From positions 4,836,001 through 4,900,000 of the forward strand of contig NZ_CP110636.1 of NCBI RefSeq assembly GCF_026153355.1: a stretch of DNA of 64,000 nt, given 5' to 3'. Each line of letters opens with the position of its first letter. The stretch's first letter is position 1. The translations under genes were made by a program, and so were the position numbers. Below the pieces are notes generated by a model. It worked only from the letters and a program-made list of their open reading frames with translations, had not been told where the DNA came from and searched no databases. Shown here piece after piece: positions 7,921-18,104 of the stretch. The DNA is from Streptomyces endophytica (lineage in GTDB: Bacteria > Actinomycetota > Actinomycetes > Streptomycetales > Streptomycetaceae).

Positions 7921-10360
7921 GTGGAGACCGCGGAACCCACACCGACCGACCCGCTCGAACGCGATCCGTCAACCACCCGCGCAGCCAAGCCGGTTGATCC
8001 ACCGGCAGGCGCGCCTCAGCTCTCCCTGGAGCTGCTGGTGCACGGCGTGGGCGGTACCACCGCCCAGGACATGCTCGGTGATCCGCGGGTGCAGTTGATC
8101 ACCGGGGACGACACCGCCGCCTGCTACCGGCGTACGGAGGATGCCGACGCCGAGGAGCGGCCCGGTGACTACCGGGGCGAGCCGGTGCGGGAGGCGTACT
8201 GCTGGTCCAACCTCACCTCGGGCAACGGGGCCCGCGCCCTGTGGCTGATCCTGGTGCCGTTCATGGTCGCCAACCTCGCGCACTGGATGCGCCCGGCCGC
8301 ACCACCCGACCACCGGGCGCAGCGGATCTACGACCTGCTGGTGCGGATGCTCGCCCTCACCCTGACCGTCCTGCTCGCCGCCGCGGCCTGTGAGGTCGCC
8401 CTGGACCTCACGGCCTGGCAGTGCGCCGGAACCCCCGTCTGCGTGGCCGGGAAGTCCTGGCTGGGGTTCCTCAGCCCGGACAACGGCGGCTGGTGGAGCG
8501 CCCCCGGCCGGCGGCTGGCGCTCGCCTCCGTGGTGCCGCTGCTGGTCATCGGCTTCCTGTGGTGGCTCTCGCACTGCACCTGGAGCGCCTACGAATCCGC
8601 CTCGCCGCCCCCACGGGTGCCGGGCAGCTCGCGCTACACCCCGGACGCCGAACGCACCGCGCTGAGCCTGGAGGGCTTCTGGTACGGCCGCCGGCTGGTC
8701 GCCCGGCTGCGTGCCGCGCACACCACCGCGGGGTGCTCACCATCGCGGCGGTGCTGCTCGCCGCCGGGGCGAAGGCGGACGGGGCCGGAGGCCACTATTC
8801 CGTTCTCGCCGTCACCGGGCGGGTGCTGACCGCCCTGGTCGTCCTGCTCGCCGCGGCCACCCTGGTGGTCGTCTGGCGCACCGCGCGCAGTGAGGCCGCG
8901 CCGGACGAGGAGTCCGACCGGCTCGTCGTCCGCGCGCTGCCCTACGCCGCCCTCGTGGTGCTCGGGCTGATCGCCGTGCACTCCGCCTGGGCGCGGCCCG
9001 GATCGCACAGTTACGGGCCGCTGCCGGGCGCCGCGGCCTTCGGCGGCATCGCCGTCTTCCAGGCGTGCTGGTCCTCGCCCTCGCGCTGACCGCCTGGGTG
9101 CTGCAGCGCGCCGCCCGGGACGACGCGCGCACTGCCTTACGCGGCATGGGCGGCCCGGCCGTCGCCCTGCTGGCCTGCGCGGTCGGCGGGGTGCTCTCCG
9201 GGGGAGTGGCCCAGCGCTTCGCCGACTGGATGGACGGCGGGGCGACGCCGGGCCAGGCGCACGCGCCCATCCCGGGGCCGCCGGTGCTGCTGTCCTGGCA
9301 GGCCTCGGCCATCCCGGCCCTGCTGGTCGTGTGCGCGGTCGTCGCGGTGCTCGCCGCCGTCCGCGTGCTGATCGTCCGCCGCCGGGTCGCCGAGGACGTG
9401 CCCGGCCTCTACGACCCGCGTGAACACCCCGACCACCGCCGTACCCGGGCGATCGCCGGCACCATCGCCCGGGCCGGGCTGACCGACGCCGCGCCCGTCC
9501 TGGTCGCCGCCACCTCCGCGGTCACCCTCGTCCTCGGCGCGGGCGCGGTGGCCGGCGCCTGGCTGACCGACCGCGCGCCCGGCCGCGCCACCGAGGGCGC
9601 ACCGCCCGTCCTGCACGCCGCCGCCGAGACCGCCGAGTCCCTCGGCTCCTGGCTGATGAGCGCCGGCGTCATACTGCTGCTCGCCATGGGGCGGCGCGCC
9701 TACCGGGACCACTCCGCGCGCCGCACCATCGGCATCCTCTGGGACGTCGGCACGTTCTGGCCGCGTGCCGCCCACCCCTTCGCGCCGCCCTGTTACGCCG
9801 AGCGCGCCGTACCGGACCTCACCTGGCGGATGGCCACCTGGACCGAGCGGTTCGACGGCCGGCTGGTGATCTCCGGGCACTCCCAGGGCAGCGTGCTCGC
9901 GGCCGCCGCCGTCTGGCAGCTGGACCTGGTCACCCGCAGCCGGGTCGCGCTGCTGACGTACGGCAGCCCGCTGGAGCGGCTCTACGGACGCTGGTTCCCG
10001 GCCTTCTTCGGGCCGCCCGCGCTCACCGGACTCCACCGCGAGATGGACGACTGGCGCAATCTGTGGCGGTTCACCGACCCGATCGGCGGGCCGATCCGGC
10101 TCACCTGTGAGGACGGCCGCCGGGTCGACGAGGGTCCGCTGCGCGACCCGCTCGCCTTCGGCCGTACGCTGCAGAACCCGCTGCCGGCCCAGATACTGGG
10201 CCACGGCGACTACCAGGCGGACCCGGTCTTCGAGACCGTCCGGGCCGAGCTGATCGCCCGGCTCGGGCCGGGGCTGCCGGGGATGCCGGAGCAGCGGCCG
10301 GCCGGCGGCCACCCCGACGGCCGCCCCGCTCAGGGCAGTTCGGGCAGGTCCTCGGCGTAG
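7921..10360 (+). pseudogene. Multi-pass membrane protein with a lipase-like GHSQG motif, two frameshifts
   Basis: Starting at the GTG at 7921 (GGGGA about 8 nt upstream), the protein begins with LSLELLVHGVGGTTAQDMLG, an alpha/beta-hydrolase-like first strand. About eight hydrophobic segments follow. Near the C-terminus is RLVISGHSQGSVLAAAAVWQ, a GxSxG nucleophile elbow. The frame breaks near 8730-8733 (a G4 run) and near 9063-9065. Adding one base at each site gives exactly 814 codons (813 residues) with no stop, so the intact product is easy to infer. The 3-prime end overlaps the convergent AAA gene by 31 bp. It is probably a membrane-bound esterase/lipase-like protein; its substrate is unknown. 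Confidence 0.75.
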
Positions 10361-12758
10361 AGCAGGGTGAGGTCGTCGGTGCTCGGGTCGGTCAGCTGCG
10401 CCACCCGGCCCGCGTGCCGCTCGACCATCGCCTCGAACGTCTGCCGCGCGGTGCGGCCGTTGCCGAACGACGGGCCCTTCGGCAGCACGGTGAAGTACTT
10501 CAGCAGCGCCTCGCCGGCCCCCTCGGCGAGGTGGTACTCGTGCTCCTCGCCCTGCTGCTCGACGATCCGCAGCAGTTCCTCCGGGGCGTAGTCGCCGAAC
10601 CTGATGGTGCGTGAGAAACGCGATGCCACACCGGGGTTGACCGCCAGGAAGCGCTCCATCTCGGCGGTGTAGCCGGCCACGATCACCACCACGGCGTCCC
10701 GGTGGTCCTCCATCAGCTTCACCAGGGTGTCGATGGCCTCCTTGCCGAAGTCCCGCCCGGAGTCCTCGGGGGAGAGGGCGTACGCCTCGTCGATGAACAG
10801 CACCCCGCCGCGCGCCCGGTCGAACGCCTCCTGGGTACGGATCGCCGTCGACCCGATGTGCTCGCCGACCAGGTCCACCCGGGACACCTCGACCAGATGG
10901 CCGCGCTCCAGCACCCCGAGGGCGGCCAGGATCTCGCCGTAGAGCCGGGCCACCGTGGTCTTGCCGGTGCCGGGGAGCCGGTGAAGACGAGGTGGCGGCG
11001 CACCGACGCGGCCTTCAGGCCGGCCTCCTGGCGGCGGCGGCCCACCTCGATCATGTTGATCAGGCTGCGCACCTCCCGTTTGACGCTGTCCAGCCCCACG
11101 AGGGTGTCCAGCTCGCCCAGTACCTCGTCGGACGGCCGGCTGTGCACGGCCGGCTCCGGGGCCGGGGTGGCGGCCGGCGGGGGGCTCTGCGCCGGGACGT
11201 TGCCCAGCAGTCCGGCGGTCTGCGTCGCATGCTGCACGGTGGGCGGGGTGCCGGTTCCGGGCGCGGGGACGGCCCGGCTCTCGTCGCTGGTGCAGTCCTG
11301 GACCGTCGGCCCGTCGCCCTGCCCGGCGCCGCCCTCGGCGAACTCGTAGCCGCCGCGCGCGCACCGCTCCGTACGGCACCGGGTCAGCGTCGTACGGCAG
11401 CCGTCGATCACGTGGAAGCCGAAGCCGGAGCTGCCGGTGACCCGGCAGCCGTGGAACGTGCCGCGCCCCTCGGCGGAGACGTAGAACCCGGCCTCGGCCG
11501 GCGAACTGACCGTGCAGCCCTCGATGGTGGGGTCCGCGCCCTTGGTGACGATCACGCCGGTCTGGGCGCCGTCGATGGTGCAGTTGGCGAGCGTGCCGCC
11601 GCTGCCGTGGTCGCGGAACCAGGCGCCGGTCGCGGCCTCCCGGATCCGGCAGTCGTCCAGCTGGACGGTGGCCCCGTCGCTCACCGACACCGCGGTGTTC
11701 CGCACCTGGGCGAGGTCGCAGTCCACCACGTCGGCCCGGGAGCCGCGGTCCAGGACGAACAGCGCGTCCGGTACGTCGTGGACCCGGGTCGCGTCCAGTA
11801 CGGCGGTGGCGCCGTCGCTGACCCACACCGCCGGGTAGTCGCCCGTGCTGTCGTGGATCTCGCACTGGTTGGCGTCCACCCGTGTGCCCGGGTCCCATAC
11901 GGACAGGCCGTTCCGCCCGAAGTGGCGCACCGTGCTGCGGGTCAGCGTCAGCACCGAACGGGACCGCAGATCGACCGCGTTCTCCGGGATGTCGTGGATG
12001 TCGCAGTCGGCGAGGGTGAGCACCGCGTCGGTGTCCAGGGTGACGCCGTCGGCCGAGGTGCGGTGGACCGTGCAGTCCGTGAGGTGGCCGGTGGCCCGCG
12101 CCGCCACCTGGATCCCGGTGCCCTTGATCTCGTAGAGCTCGCAGCCCACCGCCTCGACCGCGCTGCCCTCGCCGTTCACCGCCAGGCCCGCGCCCGAGGC
12201 GTGGTGGACCTTGCAGTTCTCCAGGCGGGGGTGGGCCCCGTCGCGGACCGTGACGCCCGCCTGGCCGGCGGCCATCACCTCGCAGTCCTCGAAGAGCCCG
12301 CCGGCGCCGTCCAGGACGCTGATGCCCACGCCGCCCGCGTTGTCGACGGTGCAGCGGCGGACCGTCGGGCGGGCCCCGCCGCGCACCTCGATGCCGGACG
12401 CGGACCGGGTCACCACCCGCAGCCCGGACAGCTCGGGGGCGCCGTCCTCCACCAGCAGCGCGGGCGCGGCCGAATCGGTGGCCTCCAGATGGAGGTCGTG
12501 CACGCTCGCCGACGCCCGTATCGTCAGCGCCACCCCGTCGGGCGGCGCGATCCGCACCGAGCCGCGCGACCCGTCCGCACCGCGCAGCGTCACCGCGCGC
12601 GCCAGGACCAGGTTCTCGCGGTACGTTCCGGCCGGGACGGTGAGCACATCACCGTCCCCGGCGGCCTCCAGGGCTGCGGCGAGCGAGCTGTACTCCCCTG
12701 TACGGCGCCGCCACCGCGACGTGCCGGAGTGCGTCACCTGGACCGAGCCCTGTGCCAT
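10330..12758 (-). pseudogene. Right-handed beta-helix / CbxX-type AAA+ ATPase fusion, one frameshift
   Basis: From the ATG at 12758, residues about 10-480 are a right-handed parallel beta-helix (pectate-lyase-like repeats such as GIEVRGGARPTVRRCTVDNA, many with the C-x-V/I pattern). A Pro/Ala linker follows. From about residue 560 comes a CbxX/CfqX-type AAA+ domain: Walker A GSPGTGKTTVARLYGE, Walker B GGVLFIDEAYAL, sensor VVIVAGYTAEM, arginine finger region GVASRFSRTIRF. The reading frame breaks inside Walker A at about 10970, where one C (plus strand) appears lost; restoring it gives 810 codons. AAA modules of this type resemble EccA of type VII secretion and Rubisco activases; the beta-helix suggests binding of a repetitive or polymeric partner. 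Confidence 0.82.
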
Positions 12759-12934
12759 GGCGCTGTCGTGTCCCCACTTCGTGCGGCTGATGTCGGCCCG
12801 GCACCCTCCGTCCGCGGATGTCCGCATTCGGGTCCGCCGGGCCCCAGCCGGGAGGCTGGCGCCACCACCGTAGCGCGCCCGGAGGGCGGCAGTTGACACG
12901 GTCAGATGCTGGTCAGCCGCCGCGGCCGGCAGCC

Positions 12935-13537
12935 TCAACTCCCGGCGTCCGCCCGGCCCCAGGTCTGGCCCGCGCGCTCCCACTCCTCGTCCCACCGGCG
13001 GAAGCGACGCGCCATCAGCTGCCCGACGAGCAGCCGGCGGGCGGCCTCGATCAGTCCGCCGGCCGCGGCGGTGGTGCCCAGACCGGCCAGCACCGCATGC
13101 GTACCGGCCGTGCTGACGTCCATCGGGCGCGGCATCACCCGGCCCCGGCCGTCCGTCCAGATCCGGAACCCGTCGCCGGGCTCCACCGGATGCGGCGCCG
13201 CGATCTGCCCGATGTGTGGACCGCCGTCGACGGCGGTCCAGCGGGCGATGACCCGGAGGTGCGCATCGCGCTGCGACGACGTCTCGGGATCGGGGTCGAG
13301 CGGGGCGCCGGAGACCAGCCGGTCGACCGTGACCCGGACCAGATGCCGCTGCTGGTGCTGCAGCCGTACGGTCTCCAGCAGGGCGCCGTGCGCGGCCCGA
13401 CCGGTGAACCAGCCCGCCAGGGGCGCCGCGAGGACGATCAGGAGCGCGGTCGTCAGGGCCGCCCAGGCCTCGATCCGGTCCGTACGGCGCCGCAGCGGAT
13501 TCCGCCGCCAGCGCCAGACTCCTGTCATCGCGCGCAT
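12935..13537 (-). CDS. Rv1733c-like two-helix membrane protein
   Basis: A 200-residue protein with an Arg-rich N-terminus (WRWRRNPLRRRTDRIEAW), a first transmembrane helix at about residues 25-47 (AALTTALLIVLAAPLAGWF), an extracytoplasmic middle region, and a second helix near residues 148-168 (HAVLAGLGTTAAAGGLIEA). The RNPLRRRxDRxEAW start is characteristic of the actinobacterial Rv1733c-like family. The start at 13537 has GAGAGGGG just upstream. Function is unknown in the family. Confidence 0.85.
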   Translation of the reverse strand: MRAMTGVWRWRRNPLRRRTDRIEAWAALTTALLIVLAAPLAGWFTGRAAHGALLETVRLQHQQRHLVRVTVDRLVSGAPLDPDPETSSQRDAHLRVIARWTAVDGGPHIGQIAAPHPVEPGDGFRIWTDGRGRVMPRPMDVSTAGTHAVLAGLGTTAAAGGLIEAARRLLVGQLMARRFRRWDEEWERAGQTWGRADAGS

Positions 13538-13699
13538 CGTCGCCCCTCTCGTGTCCGTTGAATACCGCATCCGGGGCGGTCCACGCGAGGGTTGTGCGAA
13601 GAGAGAGCAACATCACGCCCAATGGAAAGCAACGTCCGGCCGCGGCCGGAAGGGGGGTGCGGCCGTGCGGCACGGGCCCGCCGTACGGCGCCGGCGGGG

Positions 13700-14140
13700 T
13701 CAGCGCAGCCGGACGGCCAGGGTCACCTCGGCCCCCGGCATGCCCGTCCCGGCCGGCCCCGAGGCGACCGAGAAGCGGTCCGCCACCAGGCGCGCCAGCC
13801 ACAGCCCGCGCCCCTTCGGCGCGCCGTCCAGACCGGGCAGCAGCTCGGGGATCACCGCCTCGCTGAACCCGGGGCCGGTATCGCTGATCCGGCACTCCAG
13901 TTCGTCGCCGATCCGGCGCAGCACCAGCCGCCCCGAGCCGCCCGCGTGCTCCACGGCGTTGCCCGCGATCTCGTCGACGGCGAGCACGAATTCGCCCCGC
14001 CGGGGCTCGCCCAGGCCCTCCCGGGCGGCGCACTCCTCGACCAGCAGCCGCAACTGCGGCAGCAGCCGGGCGGTGAACCGCCGCTGGAGCAGCCGGCGCC
14101 CGGCCCCCTCGACCGGGTCCGCCGGATCCGCGTTCACCAC
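13700..14140 (-). CDS. Anti-sigma-type ATP-binding protein (HATPase)
   Basis: A 146-residue HATPase of the RsbW/RsbT kind, with the N box EFVLAVDEIAGNAVEHAGG, the G1 box ISDTGPGF and the G2 box APKGRGLWLARLVADRF. Its first codons overlap the end of the MEDS-STAS gene by 7 bp, so the two are almost certainly co-translated. By family logic the kinase-like protein sequesters a sigma factor or phosphorylates the STAS partner, which in turn acts as anti-anti-sigma. No sigma gene is in the pair. Confidence 0.88.
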   Translation of the reverse strand: MVNADPADPVEGAGRRLLQRRFTARLLPQLRLLVEECAAREGLGEPRRGEFVLAVDEIAGNAVEHAGGSGRLVLRRIGDELECRISDTGPGFSEAVIPELLPGLDGAPKGRGLWLARLVADRFSVASGPAGTGMPGAEVTLAVRLR

Positions 14141-15030
14141 GGCCGTACCACCTCCTCCCAGGCCAGCCGCGGCAGTTCGTCGCCGCCCAGCCGGCGCAGC
14201 ATCCGGCGCTGCCCGCGGTCGCAGCGCACCTCGACCACATCGTGGCTCACGGCACCGCGGGCCAGCATCAGCAGGCCGACGGCGCAGCCCACCGACAGGA
14301 AGTGCAGCCCGGTCAGATCCACCGTCAGCCGCCGGGCCGGTGCGGTGTGCGCCAGCGCGAGCTGCAGCGCCCGGGTGAAGGCGTCCTGCCGGGCGGCGTC
14401 CGCCTCACCGACGAAGCGCAGCGCGCCGTCCGGCTCGCGCCCCCAGCGCAGGCTGCCCAGCCGCTCCAGCAGCGCGCGCGGATGCGCCCGTTCCATGGCG
14501 GTGAGCACCGCGGGGGCGAACCGGCGGCGGTCGTAGGCGCAGATCTCGGTGTACGGGCGGCCGGCGAAGAGCGCCTCGGCGCCGGTCTCGCGGTGCATCA
14601 TCGTCTCGACGCCGGCGCCGAGCGCGCGCACCCAGCCCATGTCGATGAACGCCCGCAGCCCGGCGTACCCCTCGGCCGTCGCGCGGTCCGTCTCGGCGTG
14701 CAGCCGGCCCATCTGGCGGGCGGCGGTGAACTCCGCGTCGGGGTGGATCACTTCGCGCATGCAGCTCACCACCAACTGCCCGCGGCGGCGGGCGCGTACC
14801 GTGCTGCGGCTGGGGAAGTCGATGCGGGCCAGCACCTCTTCCTCGGGCACGTCGGGGGAGGGCAGCACCAGGACCTTCTCGCCGCGGGCCAGCCCGAGCC
14901 GTACGAACGCCGTGACCACGTCCCAGCGCACCTCGTCATTGCCGTAACTCACAAAGGCGTGGTCCCCGGGGCGCAGCTGCTGGACGGGAAGGAGATGGTC
15001 GCTCCAGGGGTCGTATGCAGGCATCGACAC
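14134..15030 (-). CDS. MEDS-domain sensor fused to a STAS (anti-anti-sigma) domain
   Basis: 298 residues. Residues about 15-165 form a MEDS (DcmR sensory) domain: PGDHAFVSYGNDEVRWD, VTAFVRLGLARGEKVLVLP, YAGLRAFIDMGWVRA. Residues about 205-298 look like a STAS domain (ARRLTVDLTGLHFLSVGCAV, with the conserved Ser position in LSVG). MEDS domains are thought to sense small hydrocarbons or redox state. It is translationally coupled to the downstream HATPase, giving a sensor/partner-switch cassette. The GTG at 15030 and the ATG at 15024 are both possible starts. Confidence 0.85.
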   Translation of the reverse strand: MSMPAYDPWSDHLLPVQQLRPGDHAFVSYGNDEVRWDVVTAFVRLGLARGEKVLVLPSPDVPEEEVLARIDFPSRSTVRARRRGQLVVSCMREVIHPDAEFTAARQMGRLHAETDRATAEGYAGLRAFIDMGWVRALGAGVETMMHRETGAEALFAGRPYTEICAYDRRRFAPAVLTAMERAHPRALLERLGSLRWGREPDGALRFVGEADAARQDAFTRALQLALAHTAPARRLTVDLTGLHFLSVGCAVGLLMLARGAVSHDVVEVRCDRGQRRMLRRLGGDELPRLAWEEVVRPW

Positions 15031-15098
15031 GCAGCTCTTCGTCTCCCGTCGCCCTCCGCCGGCGGCGGGCGCGACCGGGTGAGGGCCGCGCCGGCCCG

Positions 15099-15923
15099 TC
15101 AGTCGAGTATCTCGAACGGGTCGCCGATCCGGATCGTGCCGACGCCGCGGGGTACCAGGTTCTGGCCGAAGACCAGGCGGTCACCGAAGCGGCGGTGCCG
15201 GGCGAGGGTGCGCAGCGGTTCCTTGCCGCGCTCCGCGGTGAGCTGGTCGGTGGTGGTGACGACACAGCGGGAGCAGGGCTTGACGACCTGGAAGTCCACT
15301 TCGCCGATCCGGACCCGGCGCCAGTCGTCCTCCGCCCAGGGCGCCGTGCCGTCCACCACCACATTGGGCCGGAAACGGTTCATGGGCAGGGGACCCTCGT
15401 CGGCGTGGTCGCCCTGCGCGATGAGGGAGTTGAGGGCGTCGAGCGAGGACGTCGTGGTCAGCAGCAGCGGGAAGCCGTCCGCGAAGCTGACCGTGTCACC
15501 GGGCTCGGAGTACTTCGGATCGACCGGCCGGCGCTTCTCGGGCAGGTCCAGGTACATCAGCCGGCACTCGACGCCCAGATACGCGCTGAACCACTCCGCG
15601 GCGGCGGCACCCGCGGGCACCGCCTCGACCACGTCCCGCCAGACCTCCACCGGGAGGGTCCCGGTGTACTCGGGCACCTCGACCGTCAGCGGCTCCCTGC
15701 CGGGCGCGGTGAGGCGGAGGCCGCCGCCCGGCAGCCCCTCGGCATGCGCCAACGCCAGCGTCGGCTGCTGCCGCTGGGTGATCTGCCGGCGCTCGGCGTC
15801 CACCAGCAGCCACCGTCGGTCCCCGGCGAGCCCCCACGGCTCCACGACCGCCTCGCCGGGACCGGACCCCGCAATGGATTTGACCGGATAGAGATGGATC
15901 GACTGGAGCGCAGGCTTGAGCAT
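15099..15923 (-). CDS. MOSC-domain protein with MOSC_N beta-barrel domain
   Basis: About 274 residues. The N-terminal MOSC_N barrel (IHLYPVKSIAGSGPGEAVVE, then GLAGDRRWLLVDAE) is followed by the MOSC domain (MNRFRPNVVVDGTAPWAEDD, then VVKPCSRCVVTTTDQLT). The Cys of KPCSRC matches the molybdenum-cofactor-binding cysteine of mARC/YcbX-type proteins. These reduce N-hydroxylated compounds or move sulphur, usually with a redox partner. An in-frame ATG at 15932 is an alternative start. Confidence 0.88.
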   Translation of the reverse strand: MLKPALQSIHLYPVKSIAGSGPGEAVVEPWGLAGDRRWLLVDAERRQITQRQQPTLALAHAEGLPGGGLRLTAPGREPLTVEVPEYTGTLPVEVWRDVVEAVPAGAAAAEWFSAYLGVECRLMYLDLPEKRRPVDPKYSEPGDTVSFADGFPLLLTTTSSLDALNSLIAQGDHADEGPLPMNRFRPNVVVDGTAPWAEDDWRRVRIGEVDFQVVKPCSRCVVTTTDQLTAERGKEPLRTLARHRRFGDRLVFGQNLVPRGVGTIRIGDPFEILD

Positions 15924-15970
15924 GCGTTCCATCCTGCCAGGCACCTCTGACAGCGGATCCGGTGACCGGG

Positions 15971-16432
15971 TCAGTACCCGCGCGGATACTGCCGGCCGTA
16001 CGGATCGTCGTACGCCGGGGCCGGCCGGGGCGCGACCGGCGCGGCCGGCCGCATCGCCTCGTAGCCCGTGCCCATGCCCGGGGCCGGGCGCTGGGGTTGC
16101 GGCGCCTGCTGCGGCTGGTAGCCGCCGCGGGCACCCGCCTGCTGGGGGATGTAGGGCGCCGGCGCCTGCTGCAGCGGGGCGACCGGATGCGAGGCGGCAG
16201 CCGGGTAGCCCTGGGCGGGCGAGGAGTGGGACGGAGCGGCCGGGAGTGCCGGCAGCGCCGAGGGCAGCGCCGGCAGATACGACGAGCCCGTGTCGTAGGG
16301 CGAGGGGTTCACCCTGATCGGCGCGATCTGCGGCGTGCCGCGCTCGGCCACGAGGCTGTCGTAGATCGGGGTGTCGGGGAAGGAAGGCGAAGCGTAGTAG
16401 CCGCCGCCGTAGGTAGAGCGGGGGGAGGTCAT
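15971..16432 (-). CDS. DUF6643-like low-complexity protein
   Basis: 153 residues starting MTSPRSTYGGGYYASPSFPD, then TPIYDSLVAERGTPQIAPIR, a strongly conserved N-terminus in Streptomyces that I recall as DUF6643. The remaining two thirds are Pro/Ala/Gln/Tyr-rich and probably disordered (PQQAPQPQRPAPG, ending DDPYGRQYPRGY). No signal peptide. It is transcribed away from the TerD-family gene across a 268-bp AT-richer gap. Function unknown. Confidence 0.75.
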   Translation of the reverse strand: MTSPRSTYGGGYYASPSFPDTPIYDSLVAERGTPQIAPIRVNPSPYDTGSSYLPALPSALPALPAAPSHSSPAQGYPAAASHPVAPLQQAPAPYIPQQAGARGGYQPQQAPQPQRPAPGMGTGYEAMRPAAPVAPRPAPAYDDPYGRQYPRGY

Positions 16433-16700
16433 GCGTCATAAGTTAAGCCCACGATGTGTCGATTGGGGAGCCTGAAAAGAAGGTTGTTTTACGTGTGCGG
16501 AGTGGCCATGGATCCCCAATGCGAGCGAACTTGGGAAAATCGGTCGCGATCGCCCGTTGGATTCGTGTAAAGACCTCGCTTCTCGCGGGTGAACAACGGA
16601 CGTTCGGCGCGGTTCGGGGCACGTTAGGTTGAGGAATGCCGCGCCGATCGGTGGGTGTGCCCCCACGCACGCGGCACGGCGGACGAGAGGAAGGCGCAGC
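16433..16700. promoter_or_regulatory. Divergent promoter region between DUF6643-like and TerD genes
   Basis: 268 bp, distinctly more AT-rich than its surroundings (for example AAGAAGGTTGTTTTACGTG near 16478). Both flanking genes start outward from it, so both promoters must be here. I could not identify a convincing -35/-10 pair. The TerD start is preceded by GAGAGGAAGG at 16684-16693. Confidence 0.45.
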
Positions 16701-18083
16701 ATGTCGATGCCCAAAGGCGGCAACGTTCCGGTCCCGGCCCCGGCGGTCCGGGTGGAACTGGGCTGGCGGGCCGGCCCCGGCACACCGGACGTCGATGCCT
16801 CCGCGCTCCTCCTTTCGTCCGGAAAGGTCCGTGACGATGGCGACTTCGTGTTCTACAACCAGCCCGTGCACGCCTCCGGCGCGGTGCGCCACGAGGGCAA
16901 GCGCGCCGCGGACGGCGCCCTGACGGACGGCCTGACCGTGACCCTCGGCGCCGTGGAGCCGGCCGTCGACAGGGTGGTGCTGGCCGCCTCCGCCGACGGC
17001 GGCACCTTCGGGAGCGTCCCCGGGCTGCACATCCGCGTACGGGACGCGGCCGACGGCACCGAGCTCGCGCGGTTCGACAGCCAGGACGCGACCACGGAGA
17101 CCGCGTTCGTGCTCGGGGAGCTCTACCGGCGCCAAGGGGCGTGGAAGTTCCGCGCGGTCGGGCAGGGTTACGACAGCGGACTCGCCGGTCTGGCCACCGA
17201 CTTCGGCATCAGCGTCGAGGAGCCGCCCGCGGCTCCGGCCGCCGCCCCCGCGGCGCCCGTTCCGCCGCCCGCCGCGCCCCCGGCCGCGGCGCCCGCGCCC
17301 CCGGTCGCGCCGCCCCCCGCGGCCTTCGCGCCCCCGTTGCCGGACGGTCAACCGGCGGCGTCAAGGGCGTACCCGCCGGGGCAGCCCGCGCCGGTCCCCG
17401 TGCCCCCTGCCGTTCGTCTGACAAAGGTCACCCTCACGAAGGAGGCCCCCGCCGTCTCGTTGACGAAGCAGGGCGGCACCTCCGGGGTGATGCGGGTGAA
17501 CCTCAACTGGAGCGCCGGCAGCGCCGGCAAGCGGCTGACCCAGAAGCTCGGCCGCAAGGCGATGCAGGCCATGGGCGCCCGCGGCGCCCTGCTGCCCCCG
17601 TCCGGCGAGCTGGACCTCGACCTGTGCGCGCTGTACGAACTCACCGACGGCGCGGCCGGGGTGATCCACCCGCTGGGCAACAACTTCGGCGCCCTGCACG
17701 CCCCGCCGTACATCCAGCTCGACGGCGACGACCGCACCGGCGCGGTCGCGGCCGGCGAGAACATGACCATCAACCTCGACCACCAGGCGCGCATCAAACG
17801 CATCCTGATCTTCGTCACCGTCTATGCCGGCGCCCGCACCTTCGAGGGCCTCGACGCGACGGTCACCCTCCAGCCGCAGCACGGCGCCCCCGTCGACTTC
17901 ACGCTCGACGCCTGCACGGTCCCGTCCAACGTCTGCGCACTGGCCCTGATCACCCACTCCGGCGGCGAACTCGTCGTCCAGCGCGAGGCCCGCTACCTCG
18001 TCCCCCAGCCCGGCGTCAGCCCGCAGCGCACCGTCGACCACGCCTACGGCTGGGGGCTCAACTGGTCGCCGGCCAGCAAGTGA
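16701..18083 (+). CDS. TerD-family protein with two TerD domains
   Basis: 460 residues. The first TerD domain (about residues 1-175) starts [20 protein letters not shown] and has the [20 protein letters not shown] calcium-site region. A Pro/Ala linker of about 60 residues follows, then a second TerD-like domain from about residue 260 ([34 protein letters not shown]). TerD proteins bind calcium and are linked to tellurite and oxidative stress tolerance and to differentiation in Streptomyces. A strong purine-rich ribosome-binding site precedes the ATG. No other ter genes are adjacent. Confidence 0.9.
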   Translation: MSMPKGGNVPVPAPAVRVELGWRAGPGTPDVDASALLLSSGKVRDDGDFVFYNQPVHASGAVRHEGKRAADGALTDGLTVTLGAVEPAVDRVVLAASADGGTFGSVPGLHIRVRDAADGTELARFDSQDATTETAFVLGELYRRQGAWKFRAVGQGYDSGLAGLATDFGISVEEPPAAPAAAPAAPVPPPAAPPAAAPAPPVAPPPAAFAPPLPDGQPAASRAYPPGQPAPVPVPPAVRLTKVTLTKEAPAVSLTKQGGTSGVMRVNLNWSAGSAGKRLTQKLGRKAMQAMGARGALLPPSGELDLDLCALYELTDGAAGVIHPLGNNFGALHAPPYIQLDGDDRTGAVAAGENMTINLDHQARIKRILIFVTVYAGARTFEGLDATVTLQPQHGAPVDFTLDACTVPSNVCALALITHSGGELVVQREARYLVPQPGVSPQRTVDHAYGWGLNWSPASK

Positions 18084-18104
18084 CCGCACACCGGCGGGCG
18101 CGGC

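Noticed and set aside
10719-14240. A 1173-codon open frame on the minus strand
   Set aside because: Only its middle part (from 12758 down) is the real beta-helix gene. The N-terminal 490 or so codons are a shadow of the HATPase, Rv1733c-like and neighbouring regions, Arg/Gly/Ala-rich with no domain.
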